From SIG351 sp045627045 (GTDB lineage: Bacteria > Bacillota > Clostridia > HGM11327): a stretch of 64,000 nucleotides of DNA. The stretch is from NCBI GenBank assembly GCA_045627045.1, contig JAZQMY010000024.1:1-64000 (forward strand). Direction: 5' to 3'. The notes below the pieces were generated by a model. The model saw only the letters and a list, made by a program, of their open reading frames with translations, made no database searches and was not told the origin of the DNA. Shown one piece after another: positions 43,185-52,011 of this stretch (within the stretch, counting starts at the first letter, position 1; the number at the start of each line of letters is the position of its first letter). The position numbers were made by a program, and so were the translations under genes.

Positions 43185-43229
43185 AAAAAAGAATTGTCGG
43201 AAAGAGCGTATCTTCCCGACAATTTTGTT
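43185..43229 (+). terminator. Terminator after the beta-helix acyltransferase
   Basis: AATTGTCGG (43192-43200) and CCGACAATT (43215-43223) with T-rich sequence after it; an A run before it would make it work on the minus strand as well. Confidence 0.75.
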
Positions 43230-43259
43230 TTTCTCTTCTTCCGTTTTCGTATCGCTTCT

Positions 43260-43306
43260 TGCCGGAGCCGCTCTGACAGCTTTCCGCCAAGGGGAGTACT
43301 TTTTTA
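43260..43306. repeat. Possible degenerate copy of a dispersed intergenic repeat
   Basis: The segment with CTGACAGCTTTCCGCCAAGG and a following GGGAGTACTTTTTT resembles, from memory, an abundant gut-Bacillota intergenic repeat with GACAGCTCCCC and AAAGGGG blocks. Only one copy is in the window, so this is tentative. Confidence 0.25.
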
Positions 43307-43317
43307 TTGCAATTATA

Positions 43318-43668
43318 TTATAAGAGAACAATATCCTTCTTTTTTCTGGCAACAGGCTTCTTTTCTTCGAGAATCTTTTCTGCTTCTTCAGGCTTTGCAG
43401 TAAATTCTGCGAGAAGATCAAAAGCTCTGTCTCTGCCGCTCTCCGATATTGAATAGAACACCATTCTGCCGTCTTTTCTTGCTTCCACAAGCCCTGAATC
43501 ACACAAAATCTTCATGTGGTGAGAAAGCGTCGGCTGTGATACATCGAGCTCCTCGAGGATTTTGTCTGCATACATTTCACTTTCAATAAGCATATTGAGT
43601 ATGTTTACTCTGTGCTTATCCGCAAGTGCCTTGAATATTCTTGCGGCTTCTGAATAACGTTCTTCCAT
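43318..43668 (-). CDS. ArsR-family transcriptional regulator
   Basis: A winged-helix protein of about 116 residues starting at the ATG at 43668 (MEERYSEAARIFKALADKHR) with GGGAG 10 nt upstream. The recognition helix region is LEELDVSQPTLSHHMKILCD and the wing DGRMVFYSI. There is no CVC metal site in the DNA-binding helix, so metal sensing by the ArsR/SmtB alpha3 site is unlikely; C is present only in ILCDSG. The C-terminus is basic (KKPVARKKKD). ArsR proteins repress and leave DNA on binding a ligand. The gene stands alone, so its target may be itself or the divergent neighbourhood. Confidence 0.88.
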   Translation of the reverse strand: MEERYSEAARIFKALADKHRVNILNMLIESEMYADKILEELDVSQPTLSHHMKILCDSGLVEARKDGRMVFYSISESGRDRAFDLLAEFTAKPEEAEKILEEKKPVARKKKDIVLL

Positions 43669-43714
43669 AATATTTATTCTCCCTGAATACAACTAAATAC
43701 TAAATTTTTATATT

Positions 43715-43743
43715 ATTATATACTACTTATAATAAAATGTCAA
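43715..43743 (-). promoter_or_regulatory. Promoter of the arsR-like gene
   Basis: TTGACA (43738-43743) and TATAAT (43715-43720) with a 17-bp spacer, minus strand. The A/T-rich symmetric sequence around the -10 could hold an autoregulatory site. Confidence 0.75.
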
Positions 43744-43828
43744 TGCTATTTTTAATTTGTCGGAGAATTACACAAAAACATCTGTATTTTATAAAAAATA
43801 TTGTATATTTGGAACATTGCTAATTTGT

Positions 43829-44548
43829 TCAGACTTCCACTTCCATTCCGTCCTCTGCGAGAACAAGTGAGTATCCGTCTGCAATGCCCATCATCTCCTC
43901 AACTGCCGTCTTTCTGTAAGGTGCGTAGTGATTGAGATATATTCTCTTTGTGTTGCAATTTGCAAACGTATCCTTTGCATCGGCAACGTTTACGTGTGCG
44001 CTCTCGCAAACAATAACGTCAAAATACTTCTCAAAGCATTCCTTCGGGAAATCACGGTCAGGAGATGAAATGTCGCCTGAAAAATAAACTCTCTTTCCTT
44101 CTCCTTCGATCACGAAGCAGTGTGATGTGCCTGTATGAGCCGTTCTGTATGCTCTGCAGGTGATCGTTCCGTCATTGTATATTTCTCCCGCCTCATACAC
44201 CTGCATATCCTCAAGCCTTGTTCCGTCTCCGTTCATAGCTCTCGTCCATGCTGTAAGGGCATCAATAGCCTTCTGTTCAGGTATCAGAATCTTCGTTGCA
44301 GAATTCTTATAATACCATGATGTCAGGTCTATGAACTCATTAAGACCGTTCATGTGGTCACCATGAGTGTGTGTTATGAATATTGCAGAAAGGTCATACG
44401 GATTTTCATTCCTTCTTAACATCATATTTACAAAAGGCGCACCTGCGTCAATAAGATAAGATTTATCGCCAACCTTAAGAAGGGTGCATGAGCAATATCT
44501 GTCTTTTTCGGGAAGACCGTGGCTCGTTCCGAGAAATACTATTTTCAT
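43829..44548 (-). CDS. MBL-fold metal-dependent hydrolase
   Basis: A protein of about 239 residues, start at the ATG at 44548 (MKIVFLGTSHGLPEKDRYCS) with AAGGAG 9 nt upstream. The two-metal motif is THTHGDHMNG, with later ligands in YRTAHTGTSHCF, YFSGDIS and LNHYAP. It is like RNase Z/phosphodiesterase-type MBL proteins (LGTSHGxP start), but lacks clear RNase Z exosite features. The substrate is unknown. Single-gene unit with its own promoter. Confidence 0.86.
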   Translation of the reverse strand: MKIVFLGTSHGLPEKDRYCSCTLLKVGDKSYLIDAGAPFVNMMLRRNENPYDLSAIFITHTHGDHMNGLNEFIDLTSWYYKNSATKILIPEQKAIDALTAWTRAMNGDGTRLEDMQVYEAGEIYNDGTITCRAYRTAHTGTSHCFVIEGEGKRVYFSGDISSPDRDFPKECFEKYFDVIVCESAHVNVADAKDTFANCNTKRIYLNHYAPYRKTAVEEMMGIADGYSLVLAEDGMEVEV

Positions 44549-44600
44549 ATCATTTTTCTCCTTTTTTATTGCCGTAATGTATCCGGCTTTATTTATTAAA

Positions 44601-44629
44601 ATAATATCACAATATAAGAAGTTTGTCAA
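44601..44629 (-). promoter_or_regulatory. Promoter of the MBL-fold hydrolase gene
   Basis: TTGACA (44624-44629) and TATTAT (44601-44606), 17-bp spacer, minus strand. It confirms the start at 44548. Confidence 0.7.
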
Positions 44630-44642
44630 TATTTTAAGATGC

Positions 44643-44676
44643 AAAAAAGGCGGCAGCGACTGAAAATCGCTCCGCC
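44643..44676 (-). terminator. Intrinsic terminator of the GH5-GT2-LRR operon
   Basis: GGCGG/CCGCC with inner GCGA/TCGC stem (44649-44676), then TTTTTT on the minus strand. Confidence 0.85.
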
Positions 44677-44692
44677 ATTTTGTTATTGCCGA

Positions 44693-47600
44693 TTACTCAG
44701 CTTTCTTTCTCTTTGTGCAAACGACCATTGCAAGAAGAGCAAAGATACCTGCAATCATAAGTACAAACCAGAAAGTCATGCCTGCTTTTTCACCCATTTC
44801 AGGAGTGATCGGAGCAGCATTCTTTGTCCACTTTGCATAAACGATAGCATTTTCGGCGATCTCTGCATCAAAGTCGAACTCTTCTGTGCAGTCTTCATCA
44901 GCATACCAGCCTTCGAATGTGTATCCTTCCTCTGACGGATCAGCAGGCTTTGCCGCCTTGTCACCTTCAAAAACGGTCTGCTCTTCTACCTGTGTGCCGA
45001 AGCCGTTCATCTCAAATGTAACTGTATAAGAAGGTACAACATAGTCACAAACAGTGCACTCATGATTTACAATGTTGTGGTTCTCTGTTTCCTCATGGCT
45101 GTTATCATTGTTGCAGAAACGGTGATGCTCTGTATCGTTGACTGATACCCATTCGCCCCAATCGTGGTCAAGAGGCTCACCGACTTCAACAGTCTTTTCA
45201 GTGTCGATTTCTTCACATCTGTCGCACTGTACATAGTATGTTTCAGGCTCTGTGCAGGTTGCATCCGTTGCCTTCTGTGCAGACGGCTTTGTTGTGAAGC
45301 TGTGTCCGAGAGGTTCGCCGACCTCGAATGTCTCAGTATCACTGATTTCGCCGCATTCACAGCTCTTGTAATATACTGCTGCATTCTCACAGTCTGCTGC
45401 TGACTTAAAGCTTTCATCGCTTTCAACTTCCTTGTCATAGCTATGAACATGGATCTTTTCCCACTTTGCATAAACCGTCTTGTCTTCGTCCATCGTAAGT
45501 GATGTTACAGGCTCGCCTTCAAAATCGGAATTGTCAAACCAGCCCTTGAATTCAAAGCCGGCCTTTGTTGTAACGTATCCGGAAAGATCAACTTCAGTGC
45601 CTTCTTCAATGTCTTCAGCATCAATCTCAGAGCCTTCATTTACCTCGAATGTAAGCGTATACTTCTTTGCTTTGACATTCACGTCAAATGATGCACTCTG
45701 AGGCTTATCCTCGGAAACAGTACCGGGGGTACCGCTACATTCCTCTCCAAGCATACTTGCGCCGCTCATACTGCTCTTGAGAACCAGATAATATGTTTCG
45801 TCCGCATCATTGAGAGTCAATGTTACTTCACGGTTTCCGAGGGTTACATCAGACTTATCGTAGTCCAACGCATAAAGATCGTCTGTCAGTGTTTCTCCGA
45901 GGAATTTTACTGTCATGGCAGAAGTATCCAAATCCTCCCCTGCTACAACCTCTTCCGGAGCGTCTGTTATTTCAATCAACAGAGATTCCACTGCCTTCAG
46001 GATATCCGGTGCAGAGTCTTCATCAAAGTCTCTTGCTGCGTATTCCTCAGCAGATGCTTTTCCTGCGTCAGTCATATAGAAAATTCTTGAATTTTCTCCG
46101 ATAGTAGTCGCTGAATAACTACCGTATATAGAAGTTTCATTGTCTTCATACTTTGTTGAAATATACGGTGCTCCGGCAAGAATCAGATCCACCTCACGGT
46201 TTGCAAAAGCATCATCTTCAATCAATACAACCGAAGCAGGTACAAGAACTGATATCTTTGCGGCAGGCTTTTCCGGAGAATCGTACAAGTCTGTTATCTT
46301 GAAAGCGCCCCAGTTTATTGTCTTGAGCGTTGGTGCCAAAGCTATTTTCTCGATTCCCTCACATGAGTCAAACATAAACGCAGACATTTCAGTTCTGCCG
46401 TTTTCGATAATAATATTCTTCAGCTTACGGCATTCCTGGAAAGCATTCTTACCGTACTCAACACCATCGGATACTACTACTTGCTCAAGACCGCACTTAG
46501 CAAAACCACGGTACTGAACTTCAGCCAAAGCAGGAAGCTTTACTGTCTTCAAAGCGTTGTCATTCATGAAAGCGTTAGTGCCAACTGTCTTGACAGAAGT
46601 GAACTCAACGCTTGCAAGATCGTTACAATACATGAAGCAGTTATTCGGAATTGCCGTAAGAGCCGGCATCATATCAGCAGTGATTTTCTTGATACCGCAG
46701 TACATGAATGCTTCGCAGTTGATCGTTGTGAGCTTGGGAGCATTCACTGCTGTAAGGTTTGCGCAGTTCATAAACATCTTTAAGCCTGAACTGCAGCCAT
46801 CTGCGCCGAACTTTACTGTATCAGGCAGGTTAACTGTCTTGAGGTTAACGCAGTTTGTAAAAATGTTGTTGGGAAGAACTTCCATCTTGCCCAAAGTTAC
46901 ATTTTCAAGACCTGCAAAGCCTACAAACAACTCGCAATACTCTGTGCCCGGTCCGGCATTAAGAGCAGTAAAATTCTTGATAGTGTCATTTACACAACTA
47001 ATCGGATAAGGCTCACATCCGTCATAATACTTATAAGAATAATATGTATCTGATGGAGTAACATAGAAAGAGGCTGATAAGCTATAATTCCAACCACTCT
47101 CTTCATAATGCTGGAAAGCACTTACAGGACCGTTCATTGTTACATTCTCAAGAGAAGCTGTTCCTACAAATACAGAGCTGTATGCTTCCTCCAATGTTTC
47201 AGGAGTAATCAGTGACTTGATGTGGAACTGATTCTGGAAAGCTGCGTATTGGATGGTTTTCAGTTTTGTCTTTGAAAGATCAGCCTTTTTAAGTCCGTAG
47301 CCGGCGATATCGCCTGTCATTTCATTAACAGCCTTTGCGCTGAAGAAACCTGAACCAAGCATAAATGCGTTTGAACCGATCGTTGTGAGTGATGTCATCT
47401 GTTCAAACGGGAATGACTCGAGGCTCGGGCAGAATTCAAATGCCTCCGATTGAATATTCAACAGTTTCTCAGGATAAGCAAATGTTACCGTTTTAAGAGA
47501 AGGTGAGAACTTGAACATCCCGGAACGAATTGTCTCAATTTCACACTTGAAGTTTACAGTCTCAAGATACGGAAGCTCAGCAAAAGCAGAGGGGTTGCCC

Positions 47601-49048
47601 TCTATGAAAGGAACATAGAAATTCAGCGTTGTGATGAATGTGTTTCCGTTCTTTTCAGGCTTCTTGCAGTAGTCATCGCTCATCAAATCTGCTGAGCAGG
47701 TTACCATATACGGAGATGGGCCGCTGTTGCTGCAGTCATTCAAAAATGAGAAAACAGAAAAATAAGAACTACCGAGATCAGGTGATTTCCAGTTCAGTGT
47801 TGCGAGCTGCTTATTCTCGGCAAATACACCGCCGGCGACAGAAGTAAGTGTTGCAGGGAGAGTTATCTCTGTGATTGCTGTATTTGCAAAGCTGCGATAA
47901 TCAAGGAATTCAATCGCGATCGCCTCATCAGCACCGAAATCGGCTGCATATGAAGTACAGTTTTCAAAAGCTCTGCAGCCAACTGTATCAATATTCTTAT
48001 TCCATACTATATTCGTAAGTTTGTCGCAGTTACGGAACATTTCAGTCACGATCTTGCCCTTTTGGAGCTTAACGCCCACAATGCCTGAGCCTGCAAACTG
48101 ACCGTAGCCCACAATCTTTGCATTTGTAAGATCAACTGTAACATTAGCCTCAGGATCAAAAGCTCTGCCGAATGATACTGAATAAATATAGCCTGTTACC
48201 TTTGAGAAATCAAAGCCTGTCAATGAAGAGCAGTTCTGGAAGCAGCCGAGGCCGATATCACCAATCGTTTTGTCGATTGTTACTGTCTCCAAAGAAGTAC
48301 AGTTGTAGAAGGTGTAGTTTGCGAGGTCGGCTGAATGATCTGCCATACCTGCAGGCAGGTTGACTGATTTAACAGAGCTGTTTGCGAAAGCTCTCATACC
48401 GATAAACTCAACTGAAGCAGGGATAGAAACATTTCCTATCGAGCTACAGCCTTCAAAGGCACCTGCGAGAACACAGATTGTGCCATCCTTAACAGTGAAG
48501 TTACCTGTATATGCAGGGTCAACACGAACAAGACACTCATTAACGTACAAAGCGCCGTCAACATAGTTGTTGCTGACATAAGCAGGGATATTGCTCAGTA
48601 CTTTTGCAGTGTCAGGGATATCGTATCGCTTAGACTCGTAGATAATATCACTGTTGGTGTATTCTGTTTCATAACGCCATGAATAAAGGTTACCGCCGAG
48701 GTAATTTATTCCTTCAGGTACGTTGACCTTGCTTACGCATTGCTGGTATTCCTGAGGAATTATCGCCTCTCCACTATCCAGACTGCTCTGCCAAATGGCA
48801 GTTACTGTATAGTCTTTGTTCTCAATCGTAACAACACTCGGGAATGTTACTTCCACCGGACTGTCTTCAGTTCCGTTCAGAACCTTCAAAACAGACACCA
48901 TTGCCATGTCACCATTTAAACTGCATTCCAATTCTAGGTTACCGACTTCATAGGTGAAGGTAGTCCCTGCAGAAGCAGTAAAACTCAGTAAGAACGCCAA
49001 AGCCATTGCAGCAACCAATAAAATGGCTACATATTTAAGTTTTTTCAT
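44693..49048 (-). CDS. Giant leucine-rich-repeat surface protein (BspA-like) with C-terminal membrane anchor
   Basis: A 1451-residue protein. Signal peptide at 1-28 (ILLVAAMALAFLLSFTASAG). From about 190 to 960 there are many BspA/LRR_5-type repeats (GAFEGCSSIGNVSIPASVEF, NCTSLETVTIDKTIGDIGLG, FMYCNDLASVEFTSVKTVGT). Next comes an Ig-like stretch, then two Listeria/Bacteroides-type repeats ending VYAKWEK and VYAKWTK, a Cys/His-rich spacer between them (CDRCEEIDTEKTVEVG, HHRFCNNDNSHEE), and a final membrane helix (WFVLMIAGIFALLAMVV) with a KRKKAE tail. There is no LPXTG, so it is a membrane-anchored cell-surface protein. Its ATG overlaps the GT2 stop by 4 nt, so it is made with the polysaccharide synthase. 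Likely roles are adhesion or holding the polymer; not proven. Confidence 0.88.
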   Translation of the reverse strand: MKKLKYVAILLVAAMALAFLLSFTASAGTTFTYEVGNLELECSLNGDMAMVSVLKVLNGTEDSPVEVTFPSVVTIENKDYTVTAIWQSSLDSGEAIIPQEYQQCVSKVNVPEGINYLGGNLYSWRYETEYTNSDIIYESKRYDIPDTAKVLSNIPAYVSNNYVDGALYVNECLVRVDPAYTGNFTVKDGTICVLAGAFEGCSSIGNVSIPASVEFIGMRAFANSSVKSVNLPAGMADHSADLANYTFYNCTSLETVTIDKTIGDIGLGCFQNCSSLTGFDFSKVTGYIYSVSFGRAFDPEANVTVDLTNAKIVGYGQFAGSGIVGVKLQKGKIVTEMFRNCDKLTNIVWNKNIDTVGCRAFENCTSYAADFGADEAIAIEFLDYRSFANTAITEITLPATLTSVAGGVFAENKQLATLNWKSPDLGSSYFSVFSFLNDCSNSGPSPYMVTCSADLMSDDYCKKPEKNGNTFITTLNFYVPFIEGNPSAFAELPYLETVNFKCEIETIRSGMFKFSPSLKTVTFAYPEKLLNIQSEAFEFCPSLESFPFEQMTSLTTIGSNAFMLGSGFFSAKAVNEMTGDIAGYGLKKADLSKTKLKTIQYAAFQNQFHIKSLITPETLEEAYSSVFVGTASLENVTMNGPVSAFQHYEESGWNYSLSASFYVTPSDTYYSYKYYDGCEPYPISCVNDTIKNFTALNAGPGTEYCELFVGFAGLENVTLGKMEVLPNNIFTNCVNLKTVNLPDTVKFGADGCSSGLKMFMNCANLTAVNAPKLTTINCEAFMYCGIKKITADMMPALTAIPNNCFMYCNDLASVEFTSVKTVGTNAFMNDNALKTVKLPALAEVQYRGFAKCGLEQVVVSDGVEYGKNAFQECRKLKNIIIENGRTEMSAFMFDSCEGIEKIALAPTLKTINWGAFKITDLYDSPEKPAAKISVLVPASVVLIEDDAFANREVDLILAGAPYISTKYEDNETSIYGSYSATTIGENSRIFYMTDAGKASAEEYAARDFDEDSAPDILKAVESLLIEITDAPEEVVAGEDLDTSAMTVKFLGETLTDDLYALDYDKSDVTLGNREVTLTLNDADETYYLVLKSSMSGASMLGEECSGTPGTVSEDKPQSASFDVNVKAKKYTLTFEVNEGSEIDAEDIEEGTEVDLSGYVTTKAGFEFKGWFDNSDFEGEPVTSLTMDEDKTVYAKWEKIHVHSYDKEVESDESFKSAADCENAAVYYKSCECGEISDTETFEVGEPLGHSFTTKPSAQKATDATCTEPETYYVQCDRCEEIDTEKTVEVGEPLDHDWGEWVSVNDTEHHRFCNNDNSHEETENHNIVNHECTVCDYVVPSYTVTFEMNGFGTQVEEQTVFEGDKAAKPADPSEEGYTFEGWYADEDCTEEFDFDAEIAENAIVYAKWTKNAAPITPEMGEKAGMTFWFVLMIAGIFALLAMVVCTKRKKAE

Positions 49049-50685
49049 TCTTCATTCTCCTTTTTTGATTTGTTTTTTTGGGACAGAATCCTGAATATTA
49101 TACTTAATAGACTTGTTCGCCATACCCTATCCCTTTCCAGGTCGTGAACAAATCCGGATTCCCACTGGGAAGCAGAAAGATTTCTGCAGCTGCATACGAA
49201 TACAAACGCAAACAGCAATTGATATAAATTATATATAAGCCAGAACAACAAGAGCAGGAAGTTCGTGCTCTGCTGTACAAGCATGAGTGACACCGTATTC
49301 ACAATGCCTACTCCGGACAAGGCGATAAGGACCAGATACGGCACAAGATACCATACCGACCAACCGCTCTTTCCGCTCTTATCCGTTACCACGAAGCGGC
49401 GGCGTGAAAAGCCGAGTGTTTCGCTGATAACCGGGAAGAGAAGGAACGGGAACAGACACAGGTCATATATATCTGCCCACTTTGCGGAACGTATGCCGGA
49501 TGAAAAGGCTCTGATTCCGAGCACTGCCATCAAATACATTGGAAGCCAGAAAATAAGCATCTGAACAAAGTCGCATCTCATTACCGTGATTCCGAATACG
49601 GCAAACATCAGCGGCGCCATCAGATAAATCAACCTCTTGACCGGAGCAAACCAATATCCGACCGCCGTAATATAGCTGACTCTCTGAATGAAACTCAGAC
49701 CCTTTGCCGTCAGAATATGTGTTTTGCGGCCCGACTGGATGCATCCTCTTGCCCAGCGTGAACGCTGTCTTATCAGCGCCGAGAGGCTCTCCGGAGAAAG
49801 TCCCTCTGCAAGCTCCTTTGAAATAGCGAAGCATCTGAAGCCTTTTTTCTGTATCTCAATGCCTGTTGCAAAGTCCTCTGTAAGAGTGCCTTCCGTAAAT
49901 CCGCCTGCGGCATTCAGTGCCTTTCTTGAAAGCATTGTATTTGAGCCGCCGAATATAACGGAGTTTGTTCTGTTTCGTGCAGGCTCAAGATTGCGGTAAA
50001 AGTAATCCTGCTCATTCGGTATGCAATCCTGCACGCACAATGCTCTCTGGAAAAGGTCTGCATTTCTGAAGTTCTGCGGTGTCTGTACAAAACCTATCTT
50101 TCCGTTCAGAGCGCCCGTCTCTGTCAGGAAATAAGGCACTGTTTCCATCAGGAACTCCGGATACGGACACATATCCGCATCAAACACCACCACAAGAGGT
50201 GAGGAGGAGTTCTTCAATGCCGCATTAAGATTGCCTGCCTTTGCATTCGCACCGTTTTTTCTTGAAAGATAGTTTACCTGAAGAGATTCTGCAAGTTCTT
50301 TCATTTCATCTCTTGCAGCATCATCGCAAAGGTAGATATGGACCTTTCTCGGATCGCTGTAGTTCATTCCTATACAAGCCCTGAGAGTCTTCTCCAGAAG
50401 CTCGGTCGGTTCTCCGTATGTAGGAACGAATATATCGACATCAGGCATATAGCTTGAAGTACGCTTTGGTTTCTCAGGCTCTTTGATAGGAGTCCACACA
50501 CTTGTATAGAAATGAACGATCATTTCGAAAACGCCCAGAATTTCCGTCAGAAGCAGTATCAGCGAGAAAATCACCGAGACGAGTCCGTGATCTGTCGGTA
50601 TAGTCCATCCAATTCGCCACACAATATATATCATGGCAAATACTATCAGGAGGGATAAGTAGATTTTTCCTGCGATTTTTTTCAT
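49045..50685 (-). CDS. Cellulose-synthase-like GT2 glycosyltransferase
   Basis: A 546-residue processive beta-glycosyltransferase. Two N-terminal helices (about 7-60) precede the GT2 domain with all four hallmarks: D121-D122 (LCDDAARDE), DAD at 169-171, TED at 269-271 and QRSRW at 307-311. Six or so C-terminal helices (331-525) would form the export channel. It lacks the PilZ domain of BcsA, so direct c-di-GMP control is not expected. It likely builds cellulose, another beta-glucan or a similar polymer from a nucleotide sugar and pushes it across the membrane. Its start overlaps the GH5 stop by 1 nt, and its stop overlaps the LRR gene start. Confidence 0.9.
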   Translation of the reverse strand: MKKIAGKIYLSLLIVFAMIYIVWRIGWTIPTDHGLVSVIFSLILLLTEILGVFEMIVHFYTSVWTPIKEPEKPKRTSSYMPDVDIFVPTYGEPTELLEKTLRACIGMNYSDPRKVHIYLCDDAARDEMKELAESLQVNYLSRKNGANAKAGNLNAALKNSSSPLVVVFDADMCPYPEFLMETVPYFLTETGALNGKIGFVQTPQNFRNADLFQRALCVQDCIPNEQDYFYRNLEPARNRTNSVIFGGSNTMLSRKALNAAGGFTEGTLTEDFATGIEIQKKGFRCFAISKELAEGLSPESLSALIRQRSRWARGCIQSGRKTHILTAKGLSFIQRVSYITAVGYWFAPVKRLIYLMAPLMFAVFGITVMRCDFVQMLIFWLPMYLMAVLGIRAFSSGIRSAKWADIYDLCLFPFLLFPVISETLGFSRRRFVVTDKSGKSGWSVWYLVPYLVLIALSGVGIVNTVSLMLVQQSTNFLLLLFWLIYNLYQLLFAFVFVCSCRNLSASQWESGFVHDLERDRVWRTSLLSIIFRILSQKNKSKKENEE

Positions 50686-51830
50686 TATTTTTTCCTTTTT
50701 AAGTTTTTGAAAAAAAGTTTTCCCACATCCGTCAGATCTTCATCCTCCCACAAGCCGAGCTTTTCGCATTCCGGCTTGATTGCGGAAAACACTTCATCCT
50801 TATTGCAGAGTGACCATGCACACCAGCTTATTCCATGTGAGTTGAGATATATGACAAAATCCTCAGCCGCCTCAAGCGCCGGCTGACCGTCTTCCCCGTT
50901 ATTTACTCCCCATTCGGAAACGAATACGGGAAGCTTTTTGCGTATCGCCGACATCATGATATCAAAATTATCATGCTGCCCTGCATAATAATGGAAGGCA
51001 TACATCAGGTTCTTGTCCTCAAGAGGCTCCTTCACCGCATCCATAAGATTTGACGAGTACTCCGTGGTTCCCAGAATGATAAGTGCATTCGGAGAATTCT
51101 TTCTGATGACTTCGCAAACGCTTCTGCCGTATGTGAGAACGTCCTGCCATTCAACAGCATTCGGCTCATTGCAAATCTCGTAAATCACTGCCGGATCATT
51201 GGGATAATGCGAGGTGACCTCCGTGAAGAACTCAATGGCCTCATCCTGATGTGTGAGAGGATTGCCGTCATCAAGAATATGCCAGTCAACGATTACATAC
51301 ATATCAAGCTCTTTTGCAAGCTCTATTGCGGAATAAACAAGTGAAACGTTCTTCTCCCTGTCCTCAAGATATCCGCTGTTTGCTTCCGTATACATAGCCA
51401 CACGGAACACATTGCCGCCGGCATTCTTAATCGATAGCATAGCATCCATATTGACGTATTCTCCGAACCAACCTATACCGTGTGTGCTGAAGCCCCTCAG
51501 CTGAAACGGCTCTCCCGAAGCATCGACCAGCTTCTCTCCGTCCACACAAAGAGCACCGTGTGTTGAAACGCCCTCTTTATACGCATTTGAGCCGAATGTG
51601 CATCCCGAAAGCAACAGAGCAGCATTCAGAATAAGCAGGAAAAACAGCTTCGCTTTCGGTTTGCGATTTTCTGTTTTCTTTTTACCCTGAATAGCCTCTT
51701 CGGGAGGACTTCCCTGGGCATTTATATTTTTCAAGTTATGTTTACACCACCAATCTTTTCCGTACGGGAGAAAGATATTCCTGCCGTCTTTTTCCAAACG
51801 GACATAGTACCCCCTACCCATACTCAGCAT
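50685..51830 (-). CDS. GH5 endoglucanase-like lipoprotein
   Basis: The open frame is 381 codons. Residues 61-77 are a lipoprotein signal (LFFLLILNAALLLSGC, C77). The GH5 domain has acid/base E222 in YEICNEPN and nucleophile E306 in FVSEWGV, plus VDWHILDDG and AFHYYAGQHD. It is a surface beta-glucanase that plays the part of BcsZ beside the synthase. The start is unsure: the promoter puts +1 at about 51826, inside the first ATG (51828-51830), so that codon is unlikely. ATG at 51821 or TTG at 51734 are options, neither with a good ribosome site. If 51734 is used, the first 30 or so residues are leader RNA. Confidence 0.85.
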   Translation of the reverse strand: MLSMGRGYYVRLEKDGRNIFLPYGKDWWCKHNLKNINAQGSPPEEAIQGKKKTENRKPKAKLFFLLILNAALLLSGCTFGSNAYKEGVSTHGALCVDGEKLVDASGEPFQLRGFSTHGIGWFGEYVNMDAMLSIKNAGGNVFRVAMYTEANSGYLEDREKNVSLVYSAIELAKELDMYVIVDWHILDDGNPLTHQDEAIEFFTEVTSHYPNDPAVIYEICNEPNAVEWQDVLTYGRSVCEVIRKNSPNALIILGTTEYSSNLMDAVKEPLEDKNLMYAFHYYAGQHDNFDIMMSAIRKKLPVFVSEWGVNNGEDGQPALEAAEDFVIYLNSHGISWCAWSLCNKDEVFSAIKPECEKLGLWEDEDLTDVGKLFFKNLKRKK

Positions 51831-51832
51831 AT

Positions 51833-51861
51833 ATTATAAAAATTTTTTACGATTCTGTCAA
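51833..51861 (-). promoter_or_regulatory. Consensus promoter of the GH5-GT2-LRR operon
   Basis: TTGACA (51856-51861) and TATAAT (51833-51838), 17-bp spacer, minus strand. Full consensus; transcription would begin near 51826. Confidence 0.8.
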
Positions 51862-51942
51862 GTACTATTCGGCTCATTTCCTGAAAAATCATAAATTTTT
51901 TTATTTTTTGCATTTGATCCTGTTCAAAATCTTTTTCGGAAG

Positions 51943-51983
51943 AAAAAAAGGTATGAACCGATCGGATCCGGCCCATACCTTTT
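51943..51983 (-). terminator. Intrinsic terminator of the arg operon
   Basis: AGGTATG (51949-51955) and CATACCT (51974-51980), with an inner CCGATCGG-type stem, then a run of seven T on the minus strand. Confidence 0.85.
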
Positions 51984-52011
51984 ATTTACTTTATCTGTTT
52001 GCTGCCTCAGG

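Noticed and set aside
51640..51826. c-di-GMP riboswitch in the leader of the GH5-GT2 operon
   Set aside because: It would make biological sense, but I could not find the conserved GEMM-I or GEMM-II blocks in the sequence.
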